From Smallanthus sonchifolius (taxonomy: Eukaryota > Streptophyta > Magnoliopsida > Asterales > Asteraceae): a stretch of 64,000 nucleotides of DNA. The notes below the pieces were generated by a model. It was given only the letters and a program-made list of their open reading frames with translations. It was not told the DNA's origin and did not search any database. Below, in pieces: positions 34,999-48,167 of the stretch (position 1 is the stretch's first letter; each line of letters opens with the position of its first letter). The DNA lies in NCBI GenBank assembly GCA_023525975.1, contig CM042018.1:103966001-104030000 (forward strand), given 5' to 3'. The translations under genes and the position numbers were made by a program.

Positions 34999-37849
34999 TG
35001 GGAAACTAGAGGTGGGCAAAAAAACCGGTTTGGAATAGTTAAACCGGTTTGGACCCGAAACCCGACCCGAATACGAACCGGTTTAAGTGGAACCGGTTTC
35101 AAACCGGTATGAACCGGCGGTTATGAACCGGTTTAATAGGCAAATATATAAAACCGGTTTTTTGTGAACCGGTTTGGGGAACCGGTTTGTATAGCCGTTT
35201 TTTGACCGTTAGACCCGTTTTTGACCTTTTTTTCACCCATTTTAACACTCAAACACATTATAAATAGGTAGTGGGTGTTTTGGTTAACTCACACTTCTCA
35301 AACCCGCTCTCTACACTCTCGTTTATAAAAAACGCTCGAAAACGCTCAAAAAACGCTCAAAAAAACTCTCAAAAAAACGCTATGGCAGAATCAAGTTTTG
35401 GTGTTTCCTCTAACGAAGTTAGCGTTGTGAAAATCATACCAACAACGAGGAACCCCGCAATTTGGTCAAACTACGATCTATGTGAGTTGTCTAACGGGTT
35501 GGAACGTGCTCGTTGCAAAAGTTGTGGTGGTTTTTTTAAAAAGGAATCAAATTCTACTCTAAAAACTCATCTGGAAAAATCGTGTCCGAGTTTGAAGAAT
35601 ATTCCGGGTGAGGGTCAAGCATCTATGACAAGCGAGGGTGGAATTTGGAACTTCGATCCAAATATTGTTCGAGATAGAATGGCGAAATTAGTTATTCAAA
35701 GAGGTTTGGCATTCAACAACTTCGACAACCCGCTCGTGACGAGGATGATTCAAGAAGCCCTTCAATCACGTTATCATCAAGTAAGTCGTAGTACTCTTAG
35801 ACGTGATTGTCTAAAAATGTGGAAAAAAGCAAAAAAATAATTAATTTTAGGTTTTGAAAAATTGGAAACCGGTGTGAACTTAACCACCGACGTTTGGTCG
35901 GCTCCACATGGTATTCCCGACTCATATATTTGCGTTACCGCTCATTGGGTTGATCCCAATACGTGGCAAATGATGAAACGTACAATCGCGTTTGAGATGT
36001 TTGAATATCCGCACACGGGTCAAAATTTATTTCACATTTTAGATGGTGTGATAACCGAATTTAAATTACAAAATAAATTATTTTCAATATCTTTTGATAA
36101 TGCCTCAAATAATACAAATGCGGTTCAAAAATTAATATTAAAATATAATCCGATTTGCAACGGCGCTTTTTTCCATAGTCGATGTATTGCACACATCATC
36201 AACTTAGCCGTGCAAGACGGGCTTGCGGTTGAACCCGTTATTGAATTAAGTAATGCATTTCGAGTCATGCTTAAAGACGTTTTTAGTAGTAGTAAAAAAA
36301 GATACCATGAATATATTAGATTATGTAACGATACGGGTTTGATTTGCTTAGGTCCCAATTGGGACCTCCCAACAATATGGAATTCAACTTATAAAATGTT
36401 TCATAGTGCTATACGTCAAAAAGATACTTTATCAATTTTTCATGATATGCTTTCCTCAAAACCGCGTCGTAAAATTCAAAGTTTTCCGTCTACGAGTTGG
36501 GACATTTTTTAAAATATAACCGAATTGCTCGAAGTTTTCAAAACCGCCACTACTTTTTTATCCGGGGTTTATTACCCCACAAGTCCCTTGGCTCTTAAAC
36601 AAATATTTCTAATGTGTAACAAATTAGCCGAACTTGAAAATAAAAATACTCTTTTTACGAGAATGACAAATATTTCGAAGTTTTCCGTCTATGAAAATTT
36701 GTTAAATATTTTAAAGAAATGCCTCCGGTTATAACTTGTGCCGCCGCATTAAACCCTACAATTAATGTTTACGGTGTTGAAACCTTGATTGATAAAATAA
36801 CTTACGATTTGGATTTGAATACCGAAGATATTCATTTTTCAACCGTAACAAAAACTTATTTTAACAAATGTTTGCAAGATTTGTTTGATATTTATTTAAA
36901 TAAATATGGTACAACACAAACCCCACATGATACGATGGGCGCGAGCGCATCAAGTAGTAACTCGAGGAATGTGAACTTAAATTTGTATAACGAAATGTGA
37001 AATGAATTTACTAAACGGGCTAGAGGGTCCACCCCGAGTAGCGAACTCGGAAGGTATACGGGAACAAACTTTTTATCATTTATGAGTCCGGATGTTTTTG
37101 AGGACTTTGATATTTTGGCTTGGTGGAAAGGAAACGAATCTACTTTTCCAGTCCTTTCCGCCATGGCCCGTGATTTACTAACCGTCCAAGCTTCCACGGT
37201 AGCTTCGGAATCCGTTTTTTCTCTTAGTGGCAGGGTTTTATCTATTCGAAGAACTAGACTCACCCACGCGGCAATGGAAATGTGCATTTGCTTGAAAGAC
37301 CATTTGGATGCGGTAGATAGGTGACAAGATAGGAGTTCGCTTGAAGACGAAATTGAAGTTGAAGAATTCATACACGAATCTGAGGTCAACCAAGGATTGG
37401 CGAGCCCACTTACAAATGAAGAACTCGCCGAAGATGATAGACTACGAGGATCCACTAGTAACTCCGAGAATGACGACTAAAATTAAACAAAAAAACAAAA
37501 AATATATATTTTTCTTTTTGTCGAATTGTAATGTTTAATTTTGTAATGTTTTGTGATTTCCGAACTCCTACGGTATGAATAAACGTTGAAATTTATGTTT
37601 TTATTTGTTAAATATTTAAACAAATTTTTTTTTTTAATAAAACCGGTTTAAACCGGTTCACCAACCCGAACCGGTCCAGAACCGAACTGAACCGGTTCAA
37701 CAGGTTCGGGATTCTACATGTGGAAAACCGGTTTATACCCGAACCGGTTTAGTCAAAACCGGTTTCACTTTTGGTCAACTCAAACCGGTCCGGGCCGGTT
37801 TGAAACCGGTTCGGGCCAAAAACCCGGTTTGTGCACCTCTATGGGAAAC
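34999..37849 (+). mobile_element. Full-length hAT transposon with 8-bp target-site duplication
   Basis: The element (35007-37841, 2835 bp) begins TAGAGGTGGGCAAA and ends TTTGTGCACCTCTA. The perfect direct repeats TGGGAAAC (34999-35006 and 37842-37849) are the target-site duplication. Subterminal regions (35030-35200, 37640-37830) carry many AACCGGTTT palindromes, probable transposase-binding sites. The transposase gene inside is disrupted. Confidence 0.92.
35382..37480 (+). pseudogene. hAT transposase, disrupted
   Basis: The first ATG of the frame is at 35382. The N-terminal BED-type zinc finger (CKSCGGFF ... HLEKSC) is followed by the hAT catalytic region (TTDVWSA, SFDNASNNTNAV, RCIAHIINLAVQDGL) and the C-terminal dimerisation region (ILAWWKGNE, FPVLSAMARDLLTVQAST, ASESVFSLSGRV). 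Breaks are TAA at 35838-35840, TAA at 36510-36512, a frameshift near 36700-36720, TGA at 36998-37000 and TGA at 37322-37324. The element could move only if transposase came from elsewhere. hAT transposases cut and paste DNA from terminal inverted repeats. Confidence 0.9.
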
Positions 37850-37941
37850 TAAACATAAAGTAACCCTCATGCTCACTAGACATTATATTTAACTATACAC
37901 TATTTTCGATCTAACAAACATCAACCCTTTACTTAGACACT

Positions 37942-38600
37942 AGAGGTGCAAAATTGGTTTTTTAAACCGAACTGGTTTATGTTAATTTGGCCAAAACCGG
38001 TACGGTTTGAAACCATTTTATTGAGTGGAAAACCTAAACCTATCCAAACCGGTTGGGTTAGGTTTGGGACAGATTTAGTTTCAAACCGGTTTAAAATCCT
38101 TTTTTTATATAAAAAATTAATAAAAATTTAAACATATAATATTAACAAAATAAAGTTTGATTTTTTATTTATTTTTTTGAAGCTTGGAAATTACAAAAAA
38201 CATAAATTTATTACAAAAATCAGAAATTGCGAATATATTACAAATAATGTTTTCCTTTTTTACGTTTAATCGTTGTCGTTGACGTCGTCGTTTAATCTTT
38301 ATTGTTTTCTCTTCGTTGCCGGAACTATTGTTGGTTCGTTGTGCTTCATCGTAAGCGAGTTCTTGATCGGAATCGCTGCCTCGTGTATGGTTTCTTCAAC
38401 TTGAATTTCTTCTTCAAAACTTATAGTATTTTGTATCCGTTCCATCACGTCCAAGTAGTCTTTCAAGCATATGCACATTTCCATTGTCATGAGAGAGAGC
38501 TTTGTTCTTCGTATGGATAAAACCGCCACTAAGAGAAAAAGCGGATTCCAAAACACTGATGGGAGGATTAGCTGGTCCAAACAGCGTCTACCGTCGCTTC
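37942..38600 (-). mobile_element. Second hAT fragment, opposite orientation
   Basis: It begins TAGAGGTGCAAAATTGG, a hAT-type end, with AAACCGG-type words after it. The minus strand at 38580-38299 encodes a transposase C-terminus (SIRRTKLSLMTMEMCICLKDYLD) matching the dimerisation tail of the neighbouring element (SIRRTRLTHAAMEMCICLKDHLD). The opposite end was not found. Confidence 0.75.
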
Positions 38601-38930
38601 CTCATTAGCCCTCTGTACCGTTGTTTTACAGTTCGTATAGAAAGCGATGCACATAGGCCTGCACTCAATAACCTCTAAGAACAACCTCATCGAAGCCTTC
38701 TTATCCAAGCAACTCTATACAATTCTCTCTCCTGCTCGTTCATTGAAGCCACGTTTTCAAGTTCCAGATACAATCTTCCACGTGCTCCCTTCGTTGTTCA
38801 TATTATGTATAGCTTTGTATCTTCTTCTTAGCCATTGTCGTTAAACCTAGCTCAACAACGAAAAAGGAGAACCAGATTTGAAGATAAAAGCAACATAATC
38901 AATCGAAGGAGAGATCGATCGGTTTTGTGA

Positions 38931-39092
38931 ATGAATTGTTACGGCTTGGAGTTGCTGCTGCGGTTCCGATTCCATCCAATGGACGACGAATTGGTTATGC
39001 ATGACTTATGTCGAAAGTATGCATTCTGCCTATTTCTGTTTCTATCATTGCCAAAGTTGATCTTTATAAGTTTGATCCATGGCAACTTCCTG
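38931..39092 (+). pseudogene. NAC transcription factor fragment, copy 1
   Basis: The reading RFRFHPMDDELVMHDLCRK matches NAC subdomain A (FRFHPTDEELVMHYLCRK). After a frameshift near 39016 the frame continues PISVSIIAKVDLYKFDPWQLP, which is NAC subdomain B. No downstream NAC exon is present, so it is a dead fragment. Confidence 0.75.
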
Positions 39093-39126
39093 GTAATTTT
39101 AAATTCTTATTTTTTTCCCTAATAGA

Positions 39127-39251
39127 TTCCATCTGACGTACGACAAATTGTTATACATTACTTATATCGAAAATGCAGCCCATTTCCGTTCCTATCATTG
39201 CCGAAATTGATCTCTATAAGTTCAATGTTCGATCCATGGCAGCCTTTTTGG
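39127..39251 (+). pseudogene. NAC transcription factor fragment, copy 2 (tandem duplicate)
   Basis: This copy aligns with the preceding one at an offset of about 190 bp: FHLTYDKL-type start, LYRKC, then PISVPIIAEIDLYKF. The matching part is more diverged and shifts frame. It marks a tandem duplication of one dead exon. Confidence 0.65.
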
Positions 39252-42223
39252 TAATTTTAAATTTCTTGATTTTTCCCCCTAATTTGAAGAACATCGACTC
39301 TATTTTAGTGCGAGTTGACTTTTACACAGAGGAAAATCGATTCTATTTTAGAGCGAGTTGACTTTTACACAGAGGAAAGAGTAGGGAAGGAGGATTATTT
39401 AATATTTATTTTGTTTTATTAATAAGAGGGGCATTTTGGTCTTTTCACAAAAAATTAACAGAAAAATTAGATGACGTTAAAGCGCCGTCATTTGATTCTT
39501 AAATCTGATACGACCAGTGGACCAAACAACCGGTTCGATGCCATGAAGGGCTTCACCAAAAGTGACATGGCTAACTGTCACTTATAAAGATAAAAGTGAG
39601 GGGCAATCATTATACAGTAAGATATGGAAATTTTGTAGTAGTTTAAAGCTTTTGAAATTATTAGCATCAAAGCATTTGAATATGGAGTAGCTTGTTATGG
39701 GGTCAATGGTCATCTGTGTAGTCTTATTGTTTTTCCAGAAACTCGACTCACTCGAGTATCACTGTAGGAGTTCCAAAATGCCAAAAAGAAAAAAAGGAAA
39801 AAAAACTTGTGCCCGGGAGAATTAGGCGGTTACCTCAATCGCCACATGAAACTAGAGTTCCAGATACTCATTATGCCATTCAGGTCGAGAACACGAGGAC
39901 AGACAATCAAACAGCCAGGGTAAGATCTACAGGAGAACGCAATGTGAAAATCATGAACATGCAAATTAATTTTGCATAAACCAGAATCCGCAAGACCTGA
40001 GTAACAATCGAAGCAGATTCTGGGTAGACTAAATGGTCAAATATCTTCTCAGTTATAACCTCCAGATGTAAAAAGCTCAACAAAATATAACCAAGGGAGG
40101 AACTCATAATGAACATAACCCCAACCATAACATACAATTACTACACTATAAAAACATAAGCCACTATGGAGACTTAACACTTGGTATATAGAGAAACAAG
40201 CCTAATTCATAATGGAACATAAGTTTCCTGGAAAACTTCAAAACACACATACGACAAGACTACAAAAACTTAGTCACTGTGTTGGGTCAAAGATTCGGCT
40301 TTACAAAGTAAAGCCTATTCTAACGTGTGTGCATAACTCGGTGACAACAAATAACGAAGAACACACCAATAATAAGGAAATAAATTAAGCAACCCATTCA
40401 TAGAAACTATACGAGCAGAGAAAAACCAGCTACATCTACTGTTACCAACTGTTGGAGATGGCTATTTATAGTATAGGGTTTCTTCGTATCTTAGGGTTAC
40501 TTTGTTTAGTTTCCATATGCTGGCCTTAGTTTGTATACATAATTATATGTTGCGGCTTAACGAACTTAAACATCATATTGAATTGAATATTAAGTCAAAT
40601 AGTCGGATATCTCTGACTTATAACACCGACTATTCACCCTTTCTTAAAGGTTATTTGTGTCTGAGAGATCACGGTATCACATTATAGCCACGTAGAAGAC
40701 AAACTAAAGTTTTGGAAAAACCCTATGATGTGGTGGTAAAAAGAATAAATGTAAGGGGGAGAAAAGGAAAATGGCACTTGGTATACCTTCTAACTGTCCC
40801 TGATACAGATGCCTAAAATGAAAACTGCACACATTTCAACTTAATTGATGATGTAAATACTTCCTCTCAATGTTAACACAAACAACCAGCGGAAACTAAG
40901 TGAAATTACAACACAAGCTCATTGATGAGAGCAAGTTACAGCAGAACTTATGCAAGAATGAGTCGAAATGAGAATGGTGTGTGCAAACAGTTGTCAAAAT
41001 GAGAATGTTTAATGTTTACCTTCTTGATAGAAAAGGCTTTTGAAAATAAATTCAGGACTTTAACCATGACCAAGTCTAACCTCAAAGCATGGTAGTAACA
41101 GCAAGCACCAGCATCTGCAAAATGATCCTAGTACTGTCTGACTCCTAATATATGTAAATATCATGCACGCAATAAATTACTTTTTGAGAATAAAAACATT
41201 CAACATGATATAAGGAACGGCTTCCTTGATCTATAATGTAAGAGAAGAGAAAACTAGTACCACAGAAACATATCTATTCTAAGAACACACAAACATATAC
41301 CAACTTCCACCATGGCAAAATGCCACAAAATACCTAAGGGATGGAAAAGATGATCAATCTGTGAACACATTAGAAGTGGTTAGTCACCTAATCCGTTTGT
41401 ATACACAACCCACTTTTCCAAACTTATTATGAGAACTACCCAGCATGACCATCCTCAGGGTTACACCACAAGATCCTTCATCATGGTATGTAGAAGAAAT
41501 ACATCACTAATGTAAATTGTGTACAACTAGCACTTAAAAATTGAAAATCATTAAAAAGTTATATTTTACTTCACCAAATCACTACAAACCAATACCATTA
41601 ACTCGTATACACTTGGATTAAACCACTATCTAGTTGTGGTATCAATGCAAGTAACCGCAGTTCCGCAAACTACCATGTGACCACATTGAGCAAATGACTA
41701 TGACTAAGCAACATGAAAAAAGCAAGGACAGTTAGGTAGTGTTAGAGATATGCTAATGAGTTTCAAGTAATAATGATAAACTGAACAAACACTCTATACT
41801 ACAGTAAGAGGAAATAGCAATCTAATATCATCATCCAAAAGGCAAAATTCATTGATTAAAGCTGTCAAACAGTCAAAGGCACACATTTTAAAAGTTCCCC
41901 AAACTATGGAATATAATACGCCTCGTAAAGAAACTTAACATCCCTACAAACTTAAGAGAGAAACTGAAAAGTACCTATCCCCAAAGCAAACGGTGAGATG
42001 TACATGATCAACAAGGAACACCAAGTAAATTGTAGTCAGGAGGCGAAACCAAAAGTAAAGAACCCTAATCATAACTCCTGCACTAACAACTATCTAAAAC
42101 AAATGTCCACATCAAGAGCTCCCTTTGATTAACCAACCCAAAGATCAAGATTCAGCTTGCATTTTAGCAAAACCGACCCTATTTCCATCTGCATTTTCAG
42201 AACCTTCAAGGCTCTCCCGTTCT
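39252..42223. other. Intergenic and downstream region of the ITPK gene, nothing recognised
   Basis: AT-rich DNA with no open frame I can assign to a family. A minus-strand frame (40137-39907) is short and hydrophobic and probably chance. Part of 41900-42223 is likely ITPK 3' untranslated region. Confidence 0.35.
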
Positions 42224-43282
42224 CTAAGCAGAAGAAACATTAGGAGACCCTGTGTCCTCCTCACCACATCCACCATTGTTACCCACCAACTTCATTAACT
42301 CTTTCTCGCAATTGAAAGACTGATCCTCTTTCTTGTTCAAAACATCCCAAAAGAAATCTGCCAGCACAGATTCATAACCAGGCATCTTAGCATACCCCGG
42401 GAAATAGTTGATATCAATAACAAGGTACCGATTCCCAGCCTTTGTATCCCTGATAACGTCAAAATTGAAAAGGTGCAGCTTCATAGCTTTACGCAACCCA
42501 CACGCAATATTAGTTATCAAACTCATTGGTGGCATTGCAGCATCTTCAGAATCCATCATCTTATAGTACTTATCATCATTCCTTTCATCTGAAGTCAGGT
42601 TAGAGATCTGCGAGAATGATAAGGAACCACTTAATCTATCCAACTTCTCCTCGGTAATGTCCGGCAACGACTTCCGTTTCACACATTTCACATACTTCCC
42701 CACCACATACACTTTGAAAATCACTCCGCCGTGGTTAACAAACTCCTGCAAAACAGTAGGGGTTTTCAGCTCATCGAAACCCTCGGTACTAAAAATCAAC
42801 AGCATCTTATGCGATTTCGCGCTCCCGTCAGCCACCAAGGGTTTTGCAATCACCGGAAACTTCAAACCCTCGCTCCACGCCTTCGCGTCCTTCAACTTCT
42901 CCGGTTCGTACACCACAACCTGTTTCGGTACCCCAAACGACGCCGTTTCATCGTCCTTCAACTCCTCGATCTCCGACACCACGTCAAGCATCGAAATCCG
43001 GTTGTGTAGCCGCTCGATTGCGTCCGGAAAGTCGATTACGATAGCGCTAGGGTTACAAACCAGGTACTCCTGGAGCTGTTTCCTCCATTCTTCTCCGTAC
43101 AACTTGTGAAGCACGCAGTCGAAAGGACCTTGATCCACCAACGGCTTGTCGGTGTCGATCTTGATGAGATCGATACCGCGTTGTTTGGCTAAATTGACCA
43201 GAGATTCCTGGATAAAACTCTTCTGTTTCTTCAATAACAGTGCGTATCCTATACTGAATCGCTTCGTCTTTATTTCCGCCAT
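42224..43282 (-). CDS. ITPK: Inositol-tetrakisphosphate 1-kinase (ITPK), single exon
   Basis: An uninterrupted 352-residue frame matches ITPK-type ATP-grasp kinases, which phosphorylate inositol polyphosphates in phytate and inositol-signal metabolism. Visible segments in order are an N-terminal domain starting with IGYALLLKKQKSF; DCVLHKLYG (about residues 54-62); AIERLHNRISML; VPKQVVVYEP; FPVIAKPLVADGSAKSHKM (ATP-grasp lysine region); VLQEFVNHGGVIFKVYVVG; LFNFDVIRD; and the metal-binding VIDINYFPGYAKMPGY near the C-terminus. The family is typically intronless and 320-360 residues long, as here. The start ATG at 43282-43280 precedes MAEIKTKRFSIGYALL. The gene is complete and shows no break. 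Which ITPK subtype it is cannot be decided by eye. Confidence 0.95.
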   Translation of the reverse strand: MAEIKTKRFSIGYALLLKKQKSFIQESLVNLAKQRGIDLIKIDTDKPLVDQGPFDCVLHKLYGEEWRKQLQEYLVCNPSAIVIDFPDAIERLHNRISMLDVVSEIEELKDDETASFGVPKQVVVYEPEKLKDAKAWSEGLKFPVIAKPLVADGSAKSHKMLLIFSTEGFDELKTPTVLQEFVNHGGVIFKVYVVGKYVKCVKRKSLPDITEEKLDRLSGSLSFSQISNLTSDERNDDKYYKMMDSEDAAMPPMSLITNIACGLRKAMKLHLFNFDVIRDTKAGNRYLVIDINYFPGYAKMPGYESVLADFFWDVLNKKEDQSFNCEKELMKLVGNNGGCGEEDTGSPNVSSA

Positions 43283-45842
43283 TTTTGCGCGATTTTGTTC
43301 CCTTCCGATTTCACAAAAACAATCAGAACACTCATAACAGAGGTTTTCAGAAAAGGAAAATTAGGTTTTCAGAAAAGGAAAATTAGGGTTTCAGATTCTG
43401 AAAAACAGATACACGGAGGTGTAAAATGAATCGGTATAGAAACGCCGGTGAGATTCTCGGAGTTAACGAGACTATGGTTGGGTGAAGGGTGTATAGTATA
43501 GGGATTGAGGAGGTGAGTTAACTCGGGTATCAAGTTAGGGTGAAGTTAACTCTGGTTAAGAGCATGGAGAGTCCACGTGCGTATTGTTTCTAATAACATA
43601 GGCCGGCCGCTTTATGCGTGTCAAAAATGTGTAGATTTAAGAATATAATTAGAGAATGTGTGAGTTAGTCGTTCTAAAAAAAATTAACTACTCTTGAGTT
43701 GTGATCTTGTATATGCATATGTAAACAATGTTTATCATCTTTTAGCGTGTTGATTGGATCGAATTTAACAAGTTTCATGTTTTGAACCTATTGTTTGACT
43801 TTATCAGTGTTTTTTAGAATATAAAAGTGAACAATTGAAGATTATGAGAGGACCTTCGTACTCTTCCCTTTTAATTGAGAATGTGTTAATTAAAGTGAAG
43901 ATGGTGTGGGAGGAAAGCCACTCTATTGTACTTTTATCACAAGAGTATTTTATGATGGGCGAATTAAGAGAATAAAATAATGTCTTATCAGAGAAAAGGT
44001 AATGTTGCACCGTGTTTGAAGGTTATTGTGGATGTCAAGTTTGTTATGCAACATGGTTTAGAAAATAAGTTCTCAAAAGGTAAAATAGTATTCTGGATTG
44101 TATGTGCGTTATTTAAATGAAGATGGAGTAGAAGTGTAAATGATTAATCTATAAATCGAATTCTCTTTAAATTGATGGAGCGGTTAATGGTGATCAGCAC
44201 AAATAAGTCCATAAGTTACATAATCGTTGACTTGAAGTTGAAGAACACTTTATTTAATTTTTATCTATCTTGACCGACAATCTTTTTTTTAATCTTAGAA
44301 GTGTTAGTGATCAGCACAAACGTTCATGCTCTCCTTTATGATTGTCTCTTGCGTAAAAGGAAATGTGATGTTAACTTTATAATAATTGTTTGTTAGAAGA
44401 TCGTATTTTGATTTGTCTTTGATACTGCCCTCTAAACCGAGCGAGCAAAAATGTGTATGTTGACCCGATGAGAACTTTCTAAGTTGCCCAACACACTGAC
44501 GACTTTTAGAACTACAATAGTAAATATATAGTTATACTAAGTTGACTAACATCTAGTCGACTTTTACATACTCTTGTATTTCACTAAGTGTACATTGACT
44601 AACACACAGTCAACATAACTTATTAACTCCAAGTATTTATCACCAATTATATCTGACACAATATGTGATTATAGAAACTATAATCCTAGCTGACGCATGA
44701 CTAGTAGTGAAAAGATTTCGTTACAAAAAACTCGTACCTGATACGAAACCTAATACCTAAATCCAGTTTGAATCCTTGAGTTGAAACCAGGTATCATTGG
44801 CGTAGCCAAGTATGAGGGATGGGGTCACCGGACCCGATGAAAAAAAATTATGTGCTACATATGTAATCGAAACTCGAACGGCACCAAGAATTTATCATAA
44901 CGACACCCAATAAAAATTTTGACCAATGACACAAAAAAATTAATTTAAAACTTTTTAATTGTACTTATTAAAGAATAATTAAACAAAAATAAATCAAAAA
45001 CTTACAAATAAACAAACATATATCAACCCATTATAAACCAATAAGACTATCATGCTAATAACCCTTACCCTAAGCCCAACAATACCATTATAACCCATCT
45101 TTTAAGAATCAAGTCCACACATGTTAAACCCATTACACATAACCTAATAACCTTTACCCTAAGCCCCACAATACCAAATCACCGGTTATTCTTAAACAGT
45201 CGGCTCATCCCCATTCCCACCTTCTGGCCGCCGATTTTAACCCCAACTGCCATTGTCGCCCCCATCCTCCGGAGGCATCCGTTCTTCAGTGACATCCCAC
45301 GTTCCGGTTAAAGTCCGCATCACCTAACATCTCTCCAAAGTCCGGAACATTCTTGAAAAAGGGCCCTTTTTATTATGTTTTTTGAATTATTTTTGCCTAA
45401 ATTTGACTTGAATGTCTTGACTATTTGAATGTTGATATATTGATAGTTTAATTTTAAAAAATGATTAGATTATTGATTACTTCATTTTTATGTTGAATAT
45501 TTGAATGTTAGTCACGATAATTGAAAACAATTTTTAACCCGTTACATGCTAAACCATTTAGTAATTGCCTTAATCGAATAATATATTTACTCAAGTAAAA
45601 AAAATAAAAAAGTATATTATCCAAAACATTCATAACAAATAAATTAAAGAAAATGTTATGAACTAATCCAACTACAATATACGTCTCAGAAATGCGTTAA
45701 TTTCTATTACATAAACGCGAACAAAGTATAATTTAATATTATTACTATTAAAAGTTGGAGGTCGGTTTCTACAGTGATTATATTACTTTTTTATTCAGCC
45801 TGAGTTCATAGTTTATATTGTGTTTTCTAAGGAGAAATTAAC
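43283..45842. other. Upstream region of ITPK and intergenic DNA, nothing recognised
   Basis: 43283-43600 presumably includes the ITPK 5' untranslated region and promoter; no clear TATA box was chosen. The rest is AT-rich and holds a degenerate plant repeat near 44800-44840 (ATTGGCGTAGCCAAGTATGAG). No open frame is assignable. Confidence 0.35.
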
Positions 45843-45990
45843 AAGTGAGTTTGGCGTGGTGGTTTAAGGCTTTGGCTCCTTGGGTGCTGGCTCCGGTCGA
45901 AGCCCCTTACTTTTTGCTTTTGTGTTTGATAGGATAAATATATTTTATTTATATACCGTCATTGTATTATGTTTATTTACTTATTTATTT
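45843..45990 (+). mobile_element. Candidate SINE
   Basis: The A-box-like TGGCGTGGTGG (45852-45862) and B-box-like GGTCGAAGCC (45895-45904) have tRNA-like spacing. The sequence then runs into AT-rich DNA. A target-site duplication was not identified. Confidence 0.45.
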
Positions 45991-46489
45991 TTCTAAACCC
46001 ACTATCCCACTCAATTATAGATCATTGATTGAATTTTGCATGGAAATTTGATCACGATTTGTTGCTTTGATTGTTAATTATCATGATAATCGAGCTTTCA
46101 AGTGTTTAATTTGCTCACTAACACTTACGTTTCAAATACATTTTATCTCACTTTTTATATCACATGTACTATAAACTTATATTATACAACATAGAATGAG
46201 TAAAACTTAAATTTAATAATCTAAAGACAACTATAAATTGAATCTGCGCCAACTTACGTGTTAATAGTACGGGTGGTAAAACAAATTATGTCAAAAACTT
46301 TGGGACGAGTGTCTAAATTTTAGAACCTGTCCCTTTAAACTATTATGTTTTTAAGTTTCAAATGTACCGTTGTAACGTGCTTATTTTTATCTACGTTGTT
46401 CCCAACCGAGACGTCGCTACTACAATTAAAACTTGTAGGTCGGTAAGCACAGTGACATTTTATGCTTTGTAGACTGGCCACCAAACTTT

Positions 46490-46790
46490 TACATAATTTT
46501 CTTCCCCCCATACTATATATAATATACGTTTTTAACCCGTTTAATTTTCTAATAATTTCGTTTTCTTAATAACTTTCGTTCATTAACTTTTTTTTTAAAC
46601 GGAGTGCGCGGCTGTGTTTATTTTTTTGTCAACGTTCCGATATAAATTTTTTTGAAGACAGAGTTGTATTCAAACTCGAGTATTTTTTCGGGATCGTACT
46701 CTATAGTCCGTTACCATTACGATACCGTGATCAGTATTGGTACTATCAAAACCGGTATCGGTATTCGATCTCTTTTATGGTTTTGGACGA
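46490..46790. repeat. Dispersed repeat, copy 2 of 2
   Basis: This is homologous to 12700-13080, sharing ACGTTTTTAACCCG, AACGGAGTGCGCGG and GTCAACGTTC. It is more diverged after about 46690. Confidence 0.7.
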
Positions 46791-48167
46791 GCTATACCAA
46801 CAACAACCAAACTCGTCCCACATGGCGTGGGAGGAAAAACGACCAAACTCTCGCAGCGACGGGTAAAAAACTAGTTATAATTAAAGGTCTTACAATAAAT
46901 GGTTCCAACAATAATTGCATAAACGAAAGTAACAAATAATAAACACATGTTAGAAAATAACAAACATGAATAATACAATTATACATAATGTTAACAAAGG
47001 AAGTATAAATTAAATTCCACCGACAACGCATTTTCTAACTTTTATGATAAGACCCGACCCGAACCGAAAATAACAACCAGAAATACAAACATTTATAATT
47101 TATAATATCAAATATACAAGTATCGTTGAAATTAAACCATTTACATTCTCTCTTATCCACACATTTTGAACATGTACACGTTGACATGCTATTTGATGTT
47201 TCAATATTGGTCGGCTTCATAATCAACCTAACCATAAACTACATACGCTTACCATATTTCATTAGATTTAATGAAAACTTGAATAGGTTACCTTAACTTT
47301 GATTATGTATTTATGAAAATTTGAAATTATACACTCAACACCAATGTTTTCAGAACCGGACCGGACAACGAACCGAGTATCTTAGAGGTTCACTGGTCGA
47401 CCGGATTTAAGAACTAGCTGACGTCATAAATAATATAAAAATTAAAACTATATATATATAAATGCAAATATAAAAACATTTTTGTTTTGTTTTGATGTAA
47501 ATTTACAGTTTTAATGTCATATAAAGGCTTAAAAAAATAAAATATGTAACTTGGAATACTAAATTAATCAGAAAATGTGATTTTGAAGGAAAAAATACAA
47601 AAAACTAAAAATTTGAAATCCGGTCCGACCGCCCGGTCCGGTTCAGCCGGTTCATCGGTCTGACCGGTAACCGACCGTTTCAAATGAAAGCGGATCAATT
47701 ACACGCAACCGGACCGGTTCTATGTCCGGTTCTGAAAACACGGCTCAACACACAAATAGCCCAATGTCAAATTTCAATAATATGCAAACTTTTCACGAGT
47801 CGAACCAGTGTCAGCAAGTGCTCAGATTAGTTTGTAAACGAGCCAATTCAAGTTGGCTCGGTTTATAAATAAGCAGGCTTAGTTTATAAACGATTCAAGT
47901 CGAGTTAGCTCGGTTCATAAACGAACGAGTTTTTTAATTTTCAAGCAAAAGTCGGGCCACGAGCTAAGGTCAGCGCGAATATTCCCAAAACGGAAAGATA
48001 AATTTCAAATTGGGAAATCCCCAATTTTTTATCACCATATAAGTAACGTATTAGGTTTCTTTCCCTCCCCATTCCCTATCTCCCAATTTCAGTCAGTGCG
48101 AAAGTTTTCCTGAAATCCTCATTATTAATCGGATCCACAACGAAAAGGAACGAAGAATTCAATTCCG
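46791..48167. other. Intergenic with a MITE, upstream of the VTT gene
   Basis: No gene is seen. A MITE at 47346-47739 is listed separately. The sequence at 48000-48167 precedes the VTT gene start and may contain its promoter and 5' untranslated region. Confidence 0.4.
47346..47739. mobile_element. MITE with 16-bp perfect terminal inverted repeats
   Basis: GTTTTCAGAACCGGAC (47346-47361) is matched exactly by its complement at 47724-47739. CCGGTT words recur near the ends. It is 394 bp long and non-coding. No target-site duplication was certain. Confidence 0.75.

Noticed and set aside
35862..36512. Stand-alone zinc-finger BED domain gene
   Set aside because: It is the middle of a hAT transposase interrupted by a stop, bounded by hAT ends and a perfect 8-bp duplication.
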